Counted from the stretch's first letter, positions 18,709-28,316 are shown. The stretch: 64,000 bases of DNA from Paraburkholderia lacunae (GCF_003353175.1 NZ_QHKS01000003.1:364052-428051); one strand, 5' to 3'. The notes: generated by a model not told the origin, from the letters alone. Made by a program: numbers and translations.

Positions 18709-18741
18709 CGCAGTCAACCCGCAGTCAACCCGCAGTCAACC
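18709..18741. repeat. Three perfect 11-bp direct repeats upstream of holB
   Basis: Three head-to-tail copies of cgcagtcaacc occupy 18709-18719, 18720-18730 and 18731-18741, ending 21 bp before the holB ATG. They lie in the 116-bp tmk-holB gap, which also holds an AT-rich stretch (about 18644-18670). Copy number of such a short tandem array probably varies between strains. Confidence 0.85.
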
Positions 18742-18762
18742 GATTGATTCAAAAGAGAAACG

Positions 18763-19797
18763 ATGATTTATCCGTGGCAAGCCGATGACTGGAATCGCCT
18801 GCAACAGTTGCGCGGTCACTGGCCGCACGCCTTGTTGCTCCATGGGCAGGCCGGCATCGGCAAGCTGCGCTTTGCCCAGCATCTGGCGCAAGGGCTGCTG
18901 TGCGAGGCGCAACAGGCCAACGGCGAGCCGTGCGGCGCCTGTGTGGCGTGCAACTGGTTCGCGCAGGGCAATCATCCGGACTATCGAATCGTCGTGCCGG
19001 AAGCGCTGGCTGCCGAAGCGGGCCTCGCCAGCAACGCCGACGAAAAAGCCGACAAGGCCGACGCCGACGAAGGCAAGAAAACGCGCGCGCCCAGCAAGGA
19101 AATCAAGATCGAGCAGGTCCGCGGCCTGCTCGATTTCGTCGGCGTCGGGTCGCATCGCGGCGGCGTGCGCGTGATCGTCCTGTATCCGGCGGAAGGGCTG
19201 AACGTCGCCGCCGCCAATGCGCTGCTGAAGACGCTCGAGGAACCGCCGGCCGGCGTGGTGTTCCTGATGGTGTCGGCGCGCATCGACCGCTTGCTGCCGA
19301 CCATCATCAGCCGTTGCCGGCAATGGCCGATGACCACGCCCGCCCCGGATGTCGCGACGAAGTGGCTGGCCGTGCAAGGCGTGGCCGACGCCCCCGCGTT
19401 GCTGGCCGAAGCCGGCGGCGCACCGCTCACGGCGCTCGCGCTCGCCGGCGACGAAAACCGCGCACTGCGCGACTGGACGCTGAAACAACTGGCGGCCGGT
19501 CCGGATTGCGACGCCTTCGCTTGCGGCGAAGCACTGCAGAAGCTGCCGGTGCCGCTGGTGCTCGGCTGGCTGCAACGCTGGATGTACGACTTGCTGGCGC
19601 AGCGCACCGCCGGCGCTCCGCGCTATTTTCCACAGGCGTCGGCGGCGCTGACACGCTGTGCGTCGCAGGCCGACGCCAGCGCGTTCGCGCGTTTCATGCG
19701 GACCGTGACGCGCCAGCGCGCGGTGGAGAACCATCCGCTGAACGCGCGGCTGGTGTTCGAGGAATTGTTTATCGGCTACCGCGAGCTGTTCGCCTAA
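18763..19797 (+). CDS. holB: DNA polymerase III subunit delta'
   Basis: A 344-residue clamp-loader subunit. The N-terminus has the degenerate P-loop HGQAGIGKLRFAQ, then the four-cysteine zinc module (CEAQQ, CGACVAC), the sensor-type region IEQVRGLLDFVG and GLNVAAANALLKTLEEPP with the SRC-like ISRCRQW. Residues about 95-115 are a charged Asp/Lys-rich insertion (NADEKADKADADEGKK) between the zinc module and the conserved IKIEQVR strand; it is likely a flexible loop. It follows tmk by 116 bp. Confidence 0.94.
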   Translation: MIYPWQADDWNRLQQLRGHWPHALLLHGQAGIGKLRFAQHLAQGLLCEAQQANGEPCGACVACNWFAQGNHPDYRIVVPEALAAEAGLASNADEKADKADADEGKKTRAPSKEIKIEQVRGLLDFVGVGSHRGGVRVIVLYPAEGLNVAAANALLKTLEEPPAGVVFLMVSARIDRLLPTIISRCRQWPMTTPAPDVATKWLAVQGVADAPALLAEAGGAPLTALALAGDENRALRDWTLKQLAAGPDCDAFACGEALQKLPVPLVLGWLQRWMYDLLAQRTAGAPRYFPQASAALTRCASQADASAFARFMRTVTRQRAVENHPLNARLVFEELFIGYRELFA

Positions 19798-19884
19798 GCC
19801 TGTTGCTTTCGTGCGCGGGTCTTGTCGGCGTCTCGCTCCCGGGCCCGTCCGCCGTCCCGCCTTTCACCCCAGGTTCAATACACC

Positions 19885-20400
19885 ATGACCCTTTCCTACC
19901 GCGACGCGACCCTCGACGACCTGCCGGCGATCGTCGCCATCTACAATTCGACGGTGCCGTCGCGGCAAGTGACCGCCGATCTGGAGCCGGTCAGCGTCGA
20001 AAGCCGGGTGGCCTGGTTTCACGCGCACGGTCCGCAAAAGCGTCCGCTGTGGGTGGTGGACGATCCGCAAACCGGCCGCGTGATCGCCTGGCTGAGCTTT
20101 TCGGATTTCTACGGCCGCCCGGCCTATCAGCGCAGCGCCGAAGTCAGCATCTATCTGGACGAAAGCGCACGCGGCAAGGGCCTCGGCAAGCAGTTGCTGG
20201 CCGCCTCGCTCGCGGCGGCGCCGGCGCTCGGCATCGACACGGTGCTCGGGTTTATCTTCGGCCACAATGAGGCGAGCCTGCGCCTGTTCCGCGGCTTCGG
20301 CTTCGACACGTGGGGTGCGCTGCCGCGCGTCGCGGTGCTGGACGGCGTGGAGCGCGATCTGGTGATTCTCGGCAAGCGGCTCGGCACGGCCGCCGCCTGA
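19885..20400 (+). CDS. GNAT N-acetyltransferase (phosphinothricin acetyltransferase-like)
   Basis: A 171-residue single GNAT domain. It opens with YRDATLDDLPAIVAIYNSTV and carries SVESRVAWFHAHG, which is typical of the PAT/Bar-like subgroup, then the acetyl-CoA pyrophosphate loop ARGKGLGKQLL and the end GFGFDTWGALPRVAVLDG. The substrate is probably a small amine; actual specificity cannot be told. The start at 19885 gives the normal length, although the open frame extends upstream to 19822. Confidence 0.87.
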   Translation: MTLSYRDATLDDLPAIVAIYNSTVPSRQVTADLEPVSVESRVAWFHAHGPQKRPLWVVDDPQTGRVIAWLSFSDFYGRPAYQRSAEVSIYLDESARGKGLGKQLLAASLAAAPALGIDTVLGFIFGHNEASLRLFRGFGFDTWGALPRVAVLDGVERDLVILGKRLGTAAA

Positions 20401-20434
20401 TTCACCTCGGGTTATTTATCAGCAGGACATCACC

Positions 20435-21226
20435 ATGTTTGTCGACTCGCACTGTCATATCAACTTCGAAGGACTCGCCGAGCGCCTGCCGCAGGTGCTG
20501 GAGAACATGCGCAGCCATTCGGTGACGCACGCGCTGTGCGTGTCGGTCGATCTCGAGACGCTGCCGTCCGTGCTGGAGATCGCCAGTCAGTATGAGAACG
20601 TTTATGCGTCGGTCGGCGTGCATCCGGATCACGAGGAGATGCGCGAGCCGAGCGTCGCCGAGCTGATCGAACTGGCCGAACATCCGAAAGTGGTCGCGAT
20701 CGGCGAGACGGGGCTCGACTACTACCGTCTGGAAGGCCGCACGATCGCCGACATGGAATGGCAGCGCGAGCGCTTTCGCACGCATATCCGCGCGGCGCAC
20801 GCCACGCAAAAGCCGCTGATCATTCACACGCGTTCGTCGGCGCAAGACACGCTGCGCATCATGGCCGAGGAGCGCGCAGGCGAGCCCGGCGGCGTGATGC
20901 ACTGCTTCACGGAGCCGTGGGCAGTCGCCGAGCAAGCTCTGGCGCAGAATTTTTACATATCGCTGTCGGGCATCGTCACGTTCAAGAGTGCGACCGACGT
21001 GCAGGATGTCGCGCGCCGCGTGCCGCTCGAGCGGCTGCTGATCGAAACCGACTCGCCATACCTCGCGCCGGTGCCGTATCGCGGCAAGCCTAATGAACCT
21101 GCGTACGTCAGTTATGTCGGACGGTTTATCGCGCAGCAACGCGAGATGCCGGATACGGCGCTGGCCACCGCGACCACGCAAAACTTCTTCCGACTGTTCA
21201 AGATCCCCGCACCGGCTGGCGTCTGA
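20435..21226 (+). CDS. TatD family metal-dependent hydrolase (DNase)
   Basis: A 263-residue TIM-barrel metallohydrolase. Metal-ligand motifs are all present: DSHCHIN at the N-terminus, the Glu in GETGLDYY, His in IHTRSS, HCFTE and the Asp in IETDSPYLAP. Members act as Mg-dependent 3'-5' exonucleases. It is the homologue commonly found downstream of holB (YcfH in enteric bacteria), here with the acetyltransferase inserted between. Confidence 0.93.
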   Translation: MFVDSHCHINFEGLAERLPQVLENMRSHSVTHALCVSVDLETLPSVLEIASQYENVYASVGVHPDHEEMREPSVAELIELAEHPKVVAIGETGLDYYRLEGRTIADMEWQRERFRTHIRAAHATQKPLIIHTRSSAQDTLRIMAEERAGEPGGVMHCFTEPWAVAEQALAQNFYISLSGIVTFKSATDVQDVARRVPLERLLIETDSPYLAPVPYRGKPNEPAYVSYVGRFIAQQREMPDTALATATTQNFFRLFKIPAPAGV

Positions 21227-21278
21227 TCAATAAAGATTAAAGATATCAAAAGGATAGGAAATTCTCCTAAAGCAAAAT

Positions 21279-22019
21279 ATGAGAAACAATTCGACTTCGA
21301 TCGCAGCGTTTGAACAGACTTCGGCCGCGCCGCACGCTTTCGGTTCGGCGCGCCGCGGCCTGTCCGGTTTTGCGTTCGCCGCCACGCTGGCTTGCGCCGC
21401 GCTGAGTTCGGTGATTGCGACGCCCGCTGAGGCGGCGCCGATCGACTCTCTGATCAAGTCGGTCAAGTTCGACGACGTCAACGGCGTCAACAAGCTGCTC
21501 GCCAAGGGCATGGACCCGAACAGCGTCGACAACCAGGGCATTCCGCTGCTGGTGCTGGCCGCGCGCGAGAAGTCCGACAAGGTGGGCGCCGCGCTGATCG
21601 CCAATCCGAAGACCGACATCGAGATCGAGGACAAGGCCGGCGAAAACGCGATGATGATGGCGGCGTTGAACGGCGACATCGACTTCGTCAAGCTGCTGAT
21701 CGCGAAGGACGCCGAAGTCAGCAAGAAGGGCTGGACGCCGCTGCACTACGCGGCGGCGAACGGCCACGACGATATCGTCAAGCTGCTGCTCGACCATTCG
21801 GCCTATATCGACGCTGGTTCGCCCAACGGCACCACGCCGCTGATGATGGCCGCGCGCGGCGGTCACGTGTCGACCGTCAAGCTGCTGCTCGACAACGGCG
21901 CGGACCTCACGGTGAAGAACCAGATCGGCCTGACCGCGCTCGATTTCGCGAAGACCTATAAGGAACCGGACGTGGTCGAGGGACTGACCGCGCGTTTGCA
22001 GCAAATGCAAAAGAAATAA
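21279..22019 (+). CDS. Secreted ankyrin-repeat protein
   Basis: A 246-residue protein. A long basic N-terminus is followed by a hydrophobic signal region (LSGFAFAATLACAALSSVIA) and a likely signal peptidase site after AEA. The mature part is about five ankyrin repeats (for example KSDKVGAALIANPKTD, GWTPLHYAAANGHDDIVKLL, GTTPLMMAARGGHVSTVKLL). It is probably periplasmic and binds a protein partner; the partner is unknown. It sits 52 bp after the TatD gene and may be read with it. Confidence 0.88.
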   Translation: MRNNSTSIAAFEQTSAAPHAFGSARRGLSGFAFAATLACAALSSVIATPAEAAPIDSLIKSVKFDDVNGVNKLLAKGMDPNSVDNQGIPLLVLAAREKSDKVGAALIANPKTDIEIEDKAGENAMMMAALNGDIDFVKLLIAKDAEVSKKGWTPLHYAAANGHDDIVKLLLDHSAYIDAGSPNGTTPLMMAARGGHVSTVKLLLDNGADLTVKNQIGLTALDFAKTYKEPDVVEGLTARLQQMQKK

Positions 22020-22211
22020 AGCGCGCGGGGCGTCCGACGGAAGGAGCGCTGAACCGGCAATTGAGCCTTAATTGAGCCTTAAAAGGGTGGCAGTTCGCAC
22101 GACTGCCGCCTGGCAAAACAGTGCAGAATGACGGCTTTGGCGTGCCGTGTTGGGCGCGCCCTCCGGATGCGGCACCAGACCGCCTGATAAACACCCCTGG
22201 AAAGGAACACC

Positions 22212-22568
22212 ATGCTGCGGGCTTTGATTTTCGCCAGCGCGCTTGCCGTACCGCTATCGGCAGCTGCGTTTACGGGAGGCGACCTCAACAAGCTGTGCAC
22301 CAAGACCGATGTGGCGTCGCGCAGCGCGTGCGCCGCGTATATCGAAGGCGCCGCGGACGGCATCTTCAATACGATCGACGCGATCGGCGGCACCACCGGG
22401 CCGCGCGTCGGCCAGTACTTCTGCTTGCCGCAAGACGCGCGCTCGGCGCAGCTCACCGACGCGGTGCGCAAATACATCGCGGACAACCCGATCGTCGCGG
22501 GCTATAACGCCAGTACGGCGATCTCGCTGGGGCTCGGCAAGGCGTTTCCCTGCAAGAGCGGCAGTTGA
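22212..22568 (+). CDS. Rap1a/Tai-like secreted small protein
   Basis: A 118-residue protein with a signal peptide (MLRALIFASALAVPLSAAAF). The mature part has four spaced cysteines (LCTKTD, SACAAYIEGAADG, YFCLPQD, FPCKSGS), a pattern resembling the Rap1a/Tai immunity domain that neutralises some type VI amidase effectors. Most chromosomal members have no effector beside them, and none is seen here, so an immunity role is not supported by context. AAGGAA precedes the ATG. Function unknown. Confidence 0.72.
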   Translation: MLRALIFASALAVPLSAAAFTGGDLNKLCTKTDVASRSACAAYIEGAADGIFNTIDAIGGTTGPRVGQYFCLPQDARSAQLTDAVRKYIADNPIVAGYNASTAISLGLGKAFPCKSGS

Positions 22569-23029
22569 TTTCGATTTGAACGACGGTTGGCGCCGACCGG
22601 CTCGCGGTTGGCTGGTTCGGCGGTTCGGCCGGCTTGAGCGGTACTGTTTCAACCCGGCGCGATGCCGGTTAAAACCGGGCTTGATCCCCGGCTGCGCTTT
22701 CAGAAGTTGCCCGCCGCGGCCGTCTTTCCCCGTCCGGACGGACGGACGCCTTGGGCTTGCACAGGCGAGCCGTGCCGCGGCAGCAGGTGCAGCCATGCCT
22801 AGCCGGCGCGCCGTCGTAGCGTTCGCGCCGATGTCATCGACCGGGCCGCTTCGGCGCTCACACCCGCTCCGCAGGCGGCTTGCCGGCAGTCGGCGGTCGG
22901 CAGTCGCCAGTCGGCAGCCGGTTCACCGCCTGTCCACCCGGCCCGCGCGGCGCGCACAATGCACCACGCAACATCGCCGCCGCCCGGTCGCCGGTTCCGT
23001 TTTCAGCCACCAAGAGGAAAACGCCCTTC
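22569..23029. other. Gene-free gap of 461 bp upstream of mscS
   Basis: I see no convincing gene here. The long open frames that cross it are GC-driven shadows. The part around 22865-22925 is rich in short gtcggcagtc-like repeats. It probably holds the promoter for the channel gene, but no clear -35/-10 pair stands out. Confidence 0.5.
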
Positions 23030-24262
23030 ATGCCCACTTTCGACGAATTGAGCCGTATCGCGGAAGCACCGCTGCATACGTGGCTCGGCGCCTTGACCGT
23101 CTCGGTGATCGCGGCGCTGCTGGCCGCCGGCGTGCAGCGGGTCGGCGCGCGCATCGTCACGCGAATCGCGCGGCCGTATCCGCTCACCAGCGTCGTGCTG
23201 CGCTATATCGACAAACCGTCGCTGTTCGTCCTCGTGATCCTGATGCTGGAAGCCGTCTGGTGGGAGGCGCCCGACACGCTGATGTTCATCACGCCGCTGC
23301 GCGACGCCGCCGCGATCGCGCTGATCGGCGCGCTCACGTGGCTGTCGGTGCGCTCGGCGGCGGCGATCGGCGAGGCGATCGTCCAGGCCCATCCGCTCGA
23401 TACCGCCGACAACCTGCAGGCACGCCGCATCCATACGCAGGCGCGGGTGCTGGCGCGTTCGGTGATGCTGGTGATCGTGATCGTGATCGTCGGCGTGGGC
23501 GGCGCGCTGATGACGTTTCCGAGTGTGCGGCAGATCGGCGCGAGCCTGCTGGCCTCGGCGGGCGTGGCCGGTCTGGTCGCGGGTATTGCGGCGCGGCCGG
23601 TGCTCGGCAATCTGATCGCCGGCTTGCAGATCGCGCTGTCGCAACCGATCCGGCTCGACGACGTCGTCGTGATTCAGGGCGAGTGGGGGCGTATCGAGGA
23701 AATCACCGGCACGTATGTGTCGGTGCGCTTGTGGGACCAGCGGCGGCTGATCGTGCCGCTGCAATGGTTCATCGAGAATCCGTTTTCCAACTGGACGCGC
23801 AGCAATTCGCAGATCATCGGCACGGTGTTTCTGTATGTCGATTACCGGATGCCGCTCGCGCCGTTGCGCGAGGAACTCGCGCGCATCGTCGAGAACGCCC
23901 CGGAGTGGGATCGCCGCGTGCAGGTGCTGCAAGTCACCGACGGCACCGAGCGCTCGATGCAGTTGCGCGCGCTGGTCAGCTCGCTCGATTCAGGCTTGAA
24001 CTGGGACTTGCGCTGCCGGGTCCGTGAAGGGCTGCTCGACTTCATTCAGAAGCACTATCCGCAGTACTTGCCGAGAGCGCGCGCCGAAGTATCGGCCGAA
24101 GAACTGGAAAGCGGCAAGGGCGAGCCGCTCGACTGGGTGCCACGCAGCACGCGGACGTCCGCGGACAGCACCGCGGCGCGCACCGAAGCCGATCCGGTGG
24201 CGAGCCGCGCGGGCCCTGCGCAGGCGAGCGAGCCGCGGGCGAGGCAGAAGGAAAAGGCGTAG
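23030..24262 (+). CDS. MscS-family mechanosensitive ion channel
   Basis: A 410-residue membrane protein. Three to four N-terminal helices (for example LGALTVSVIAALLAAGV, SLFVLVILMLEAVWW, DAAAIALIGALTWLSV) are followed by the pore-lining helix region (ASLLASAGVAGLVAGIAARPVLGNLIAG) and the MscS beta domain (GRIEEITGTYVSVRLWDQRRLIVPLQWF). The C-terminal tail is charged and disordered. It opens in response to membrane tension during osmotic downshift. The start MPTFDELSRI at 23030 follows AAGAGG. The trehalose synthase that follows suggests an osmotic-stress neighbourhood. Confidence 0.9.
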   Translation: MPTFDELSRIAEAPLHTWLGALTVSVIAALLAAGVQRVGARIVTRIARPYPLTSVVLRYIDKPSLFVLVILMLEAVWWEAPDTLMFITPLRDAAAIALIGALTWLSVRSAAAIGEAIVQAHPLDTADNLQARRIHTQARVLARSVMLVIVIVIVGVGGALMTFPSVRQIGASLLASAGVAGLVAGIAARPVLGNLIAGLQIALSQPIRLDDVVVIQGEWGRIEEITGTYVSVRLWDQRRLIVPLQWFIENPFSNWTRSNSQIIGTVFLYVDYRMPLAPLREELARIVENAPEWDRRVQVLQVTDGTERSMQLRALVSSLDSGLNWDLRCRVREGLLDFIQKHYPQYLPRARAEVSAEELESGKGEPLDWVPRSTRTSADSTAARTEADPVASRAGPAQASEPRARQKEKA

Positions 24263-24353
24263 CGCGGACGGTCGTGTGCCGATGCGGGCGGTGTAGCAGC
24301 GGTGCCGGCGTACGTGCCGCGCCGCGCCGTGCGAACCATGGAGGACAACCAGC

Positions 24354-25766
24354 ATGGGCCGACTGATCGTCGTGTCGAATCGCGTCGCAACGCCGACGGA
24401 AACCAGAAGCTCGGCGGGCGGCCTCGCCGTCGGCGTGTTCGGCGCGCTCAAGGATGCGGGAGGCGTGTGGTTCGGCTGGAGCGGCGACGTAGTGAGCGAG
24501 ACCGTCGCCCATGCCGGTCCGACTCTGGAGCAGGACGGCGCGGTGACCTTCGCGACCGTCGGCCTCACACGTAAGGATTACGACCAATACTATCGCGGCT
24601 TTTCGAACGCGACGCTGTGGCCGGTGTTCCACTACCGCAACGACCTCGCGCGTTACGAGCGCGAAGAGTATGCGGGCTACCGGCGCGTGAACGCGTGGCT
24701 CGCGCACAAGCTGATCAAGCTGCTCGAACCCGACGACGTGATCTGGGTTCACGACTACCATCTGATCCCGTTCGCCGAAGCGCTACGCTCGGAAGGCATC
24801 ACGAACCGGATTGGCTTCTTCCTGCACATTCCGTTTCCCTCGCCGCAGGTTCTGCTCAACATTCCGCCGCACGAAGAGCTGGTGAAGTCGTTGTCGTGCT
24901 ACGACCTGTTGGGTTTCCAGACCACGACCGATGAACTCGCCTTTCACGACTACGTGAGGCGCCACGCGCGCGGCAGCGTGGGCGCGGACGGCCACGTCGA
25001 CGCATTCGGCCGCAAGCTGCGCACGGGCGTCTATCGGATCGGCGTGTTTCCCGACGAAATCGCCGAGCAGGCGAAGCGCTATGAAGGCCGTCAGCATGTG
25101 CTCGACCTGAAGCAGAGCCTCGAAGGTCGCAAGCTGATCATGAGCGTCGACAGGCTCGATTATTCGAAGGGCCTGGTCGAACGGTTTCGGGCGTTCGAGC
25201 AGCTGCTGGAGCGCTCGCCCGAATGGCGCGGCAACGTCACGCTGGTGCAGATCGCACCGCCAACCCGCTCGGACGTCGCGACCTATCAGAAGATCCGTCA
25301 GGATCTGGAATACGAAGCAGGGCGCATCAATGGCCGCTACTCGGGCCTCGACTACACGCCGATCCGCTATCTGAATCAACAGTACGACCGCTGGAAGCTG
25401 ATGTCGCTGTTTCGCGAGTCGCAGATCGGTTTTGTCACGCCGTTGCACGACGGCATGAATCTCGTCGCGAAAGAATACGTGGCCGCGCAGAATCCCGACG
25501 ATCCGGGCGTGCTGGTGCTGTCGATTTTCGCCGGTGCGGCGGCGGAACTGAGCGGCGCGCTGCTGGTCAATCCGCACGATGCGATCGGCATGTGCGAGGC
25601 CTTGCAGCGTGCTTTGCAGATGCCGCTCGAGGCGCGCCGGCGGCGTCATGAGATCAATATGGCGGCGCTGCGCAAGAACGATCTCGGCGTGTGGCGCGAT
25701 ACGTTCCTGAGCGATCTGCGCAGCGTGCCGGTGCAGAAACCGGGTAACGGCGGCGGGCATAACTGA
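24354..25766 (+). CDS. otsA: Trehalose-6-phosphate synthase
   Basis: A 470-residue GT20 enzyme that joins glucose from UDP-glucose to glucose-6-phosphate. It begins MGRLIVVSNRVATP, then GGLAVGVFGALKDAGGVWFGWSG, VWVHDYHLIPFA, IGFFLHIPFPSPQ, SVDRLDYSKGLVERFRAFE and the C-terminal LHDGMNLVAKEYVAAQ and DDPGVLVLS, all conserved OtsA blocks (quoted in pieces). GGAGG lies upstream of the ATG. No otsB phosphatase gene is adjacent; it may be elsewhere. Osmo- and desiccation protection is the expected role. Confidence 0.96.
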   Translation: MGRLIVVSNRVATPTETRSSAGGLAVGVFGALKDAGGVWFGWSGDVVSETVAHAGPTLEQDGAVTFATVGLTRKDYDQYYRGFSNATLWPVFHYRNDLARYEREEYAGYRRVNAWLAHKLIKLLEPDDVIWVHDYHLIPFAEALRSEGITNRIGFFLHIPFPSPQVLLNIPPHEELVKSLSCYDLLGFQTTTDELAFHDYVRRHARGSVGADGHVDAFGRKLRTGVYRIGVFPDEIAEQAKRYEGRQHVLDLKQSLEGRKLIMSVDRLDYSKGLVERFRAFEQLLERSPEWRGNVTLVQIAPPTRSDVATYQKIRQDLEYEAGRINGRYSGLDYTPIRYLNQQYDRWKLMSLFRESQIGFVTPLHDGMNLVAKEYVAAQNPDDPGVLVLSIFAGAAAELSGALLVNPHDAIGMCEALQRALQMPLEARRRRHEINMAALRKNDLGVWRDTFLSDLRSVPVQKPGNGGGHN

Positions 25767-25833
25767 TGGTGCGTATGAACGAGGTTGCGTTACTGGTCGT
25801 GCCGCGGCGCGCGGTTGACCGATGGGGGGCGGC

Positions 25834-27000
25834 ATGCTGACCACCTTGGCTATCGCGGGGTACCGGTCGCTGCGCGAATTGATCGTGCCGCTCGGCCGCC
25901 TGAATGTGATCACGGGCGCGAATGGCAGCGGCAAATCGAGCGTGTATCGCGCGCTGCGGCTGCTGGCCGAAACTGCGCGCGGCGGCGTGATTACGTCGCT
26001 GGCGCGCGAGGGCGGCTTGCAATCGACTTTATGGGCCGGGCCTGAACGCTTCTCGCGCGCGATGCTGGCAGGTGAGTCTGCTGTCGAGGGCACGCGCCGC
26101 AAAGAGCCGGTGAGTCTGCGGCGCGGTTTTTCCGGCGATGAATTCGGTTATGCGATCGATCTGGGCTTGCCGCTACTCGATCAGGCCACACGGTTCCCGC
26201 TCGATCCAACGATCAAGCGCGAATGCATCTGGAGCGGCCCCGTGTTACGGCCGTCGGCGCTGCTGGTCGACCGGCGCGGTCCGGCGATCCATACGCGCGA
26301 TGACGAACGCGGCTGGCAGACTATTGCGCAACCCGTCGCGAGCTTCGACAGCATGATGACGGAGTTCTCCGACCCGCGCACCGCGCCGGAGATGATCACG
26401 GTGCGCGAGCAGATCCGCTCATGGCGTTTCTACGACCATTTCCGCACGGATGCCGAAGCGGCGGTGCGCCTGCCGCAGATCGGGACGCACACCCCGGTGC
26501 TGTCCAACGACGGCGCGGACCTCGCGGCCGCGTTGCAAACCATTCGCGAGATCCGCGATCCGGCCGTACTGGATGCCGCCATCGATGACGCTTTCCCAGG
26601 TTCGCGCCTCGACATCGCCACCCAGGACGGCCGCTTCGAAGTGACGATGCAGCAGCACGGCTTGCTGCGACCGCTGAAAGGCGCCGAACTGTCGGACGGC
26701 ACCTTGCGCTATCTGCTGCTGGTCGCGGCGCTGTTGACGCCGCGTCCGCCCGCGCTGTTGGTGCTCAATGAACCGGAGACGAGTCTGCATCCGGATCTGC
26801 TGCCGGCGCTCGCGCGTCTGATCGCACGGGCTTCCGTGCATTCCCAGGTGCTGGTGGTGTCACATGCGGCGCGGTTGATCGCGGCGCTCGAGCGGGAGGA
26901 CGAGAGTCAGTCGATCGTGCTCGAAAAACACCTTGGCGCCACGCGTATTGCGGATGCAGACGATCGCGACCTGCCGGCGTGGAAGTGGCCGGCACGATAA
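25834..27000 (+). CDS. AAA family ATPase (RecF/SMC-like, AAA_21 type)
   Basis: A 388-residue single-chain ABC-type ATPase. It has the N-terminal strand IAGYRSLRELIVPLGRLN with Walker A GANGSGKSS, the signature-like region ELSDGTLRYLLL and Walker B LLVLNEPETSLHPDLL followed by the His-switch region VVSHAARLI. No nuclease or TOPRIM domain is visible, so it is not a complete OLD protein. A G-run lies directly before the ATG at 25834; an ATG at 25822 is the alternative. Function unknown; possible roles are DNA repair or defence. Confidence 0.82.
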   Translation: MLTTLAIAGYRSLRELIVPLGRLNVITGANGSGKSSVYRALRLLAETARGGVITSLAREGGLQSTLWAGPERFSRAMLAGESAVEGTRRKEPVSLRRGFSGDEFGYAIDLGLPLLDQATRFPLDPTIKRECIWSGPVLRPSALLVDRRGPAIHTRDDERGWQTIAQPVASFDSMMTEFSDPRTAPEMITVREQIRSWRFYDHFRTDAEAAVRLPQIGTHTPVLSNDGADLAAALQTIREIRDPAVLDAAIDDAFPGSRLDIATQDGRFEVTMQQHGLLRPLKGAELSDGTLRYLLLVAALLTPRPPALLVLNEPETSLHPDLLPALARLIARASVHSQVLVVSHAARLIAALEREDESQSIVLEKHLGATRIADADDRDLPAWKWPAR

Positions 27001-27248
27001 AGAGCATCAAGGGCGCGGCGCCGGATGTAAATTGAATGTAACAGCGCCAAGGAATTGAAAGGGCCAAGGGCTTTTTATTGCGCCCTGGTGAATAATGCGA
27101 GGATGCGGGTGGTGCAGGCGGCCGCGCGGCGCTCCGTTGCATTGCGCGGAGATGCCGGCGCTGTCATATTCAGCGCCCTTGAGGCGCCGGTAGTGCGTCC
27201 CGCTGCAGGCCAAAAGCGGCCCAAGCCGACCGTTCACGGAGACAGGAT

Positions 27249-28316
27249 ATGAAGATTGCGCAGATCGCCCCTTTGACCGAATCGGTGCCGCCGAAGCTGT
27301 ATGGCGGCACGGAGCGCGTCGTGTCGTACATCACCGAGGCGCTGGTCGATCTCGGCCATGACGTGACGCTGTTCGCGAGCGGCGACTCCGTCACCAGTGC
27401 GAAGCTCGAAGCGGTATGGCCGCGGGCGTTGCGTCTGGACCCGGGCATACGCGACCGCATCGCGCCCCATATGCTGTTGATGGAACTGGTGCGCCGTCAG
27501 GCCGAAGATTTCGACGTGCTGCATTTCCACCTCGACTACTACTCGTTTTCGGTCTTCAAGCGGCAGGACACGCCGTTCGTCACGACCATGCACGGCCGCC
27601 TCGACTTGCCCGAGCAACAACCGGTGTTCGACACCTTCAACACCGCGCCGGTCATTTCGATTTCGAATGCGCAGCGCCATCCGTTGCCGCAGGCCAGGTG
27701 GCTCACCACCGTCTATCACGGCTTGCCGGAACAGCTCTACACGCCGCAACCGGTCGAGCAGAAGTACCTTGCGTTTCTCGGCCGCATCTCGCCGGAAAAG
27801 CGGGTCGACACGGCGATCCGCATTGCCGGGCGCTGCGGCATGCCGATTCGCATCGCCGCGAAAGTCGATGCCGCCGACCGCGAATACTTCGAGCGCGACA
27901 TCCGGCCCTTGCTGGATCTGCCGTACGTCGAGTACATCGGCGAAATCGCGGATAACCAGAAGGCCGAATTCCTGTCCGGCGCGCATGCGCTGCTATTTCC
28001 GATCGACTGGCCGGAACCGTTCGGTCTGGTGATGATCGAGGCGATGGCGTGCGGCACGCCAGTAATCGCGTTCAATCGCGGCTCGGTGCCCGAAGTGCTG
28101 GAAGAGGGCGTGACCGGCTTCATCGTCGAAGACGAGATCGGCGCGGTGGCGGCGGTGAATCGCCTGCACAAGGTGCCGCGCGCGGGTGTCCGGCAACGCT
28201 TCGAAGAGCGCTTCACGTCGCACCGGATGGCGCAGCAATATGTGGACGCGTATCAATCGGTGATTCGCGCGCAGAAACGCTCGCGCTTCAAGGTGATCGA
28301 TTCGTCGGGGAGCTGA
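27249..28316 (+). CDS. Family 4 glycosyltransferase
   Basis: A 355-residue GT-B enzyme. The N-terminal donor-fold half starts KIAQIAPLTESVPPKLYGGTERVV, with the glycine-rich GGTER loop typical of GT4. The C-terminal half has FLGRISPEKRVDTAIRIAG and the E-x7-E motif EPFGLVMIEAMACGTPVIAF. No signal peptide or membrane helix is present. Donor and acceptor are unknown; the enzyme stands alone in a 248-bp-flanked transcription unit and is followed by a bidirectional terminator. Confidence 0.88.
   Translation: MKIAQIAPLTESVPPKLYGGTERVVSYITEALVDLGHDVTLFASGDSVTSAKLEAVWPRALRLDPGIRDRIAPHMLLMELVRRQAEDFDVLHFHLDYYSFSVFKRQDTPFVTTMHGRLDLPEQQPVFDTFNTAPVISISNAQRHPLPQARWLTTVYHGLPEQLYTPQPVEQKYLAFLGRISPEKRVDTAIRIAGRCGMPIRIAAKVDAADREYFERDIRPLLDLPYVEYIGEIADNQKAEFLSGAHALLFPIDWPEPFGLVMIEAMACGTPVIAFNRGSVPEVLEEGVTGFIVEDEIGAVAAVNRLHKVPRAGVRQRFEERFTSHRMAQQYVDAYQSVIRAQKRSRFKVIDSSGS

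Noticed and set aside
22212..22568. Immunity protein for a type VI amidase
   Set aside because: Only the fold pattern supports it; no effector or secretion gene lies nearby, so function is left open.
22243..24027. Plus-strand 594-codon frame across the Rap1a-like and MscS genes
   Set aside because: Arg-rich shadow that crosses two real genes in a different frame.
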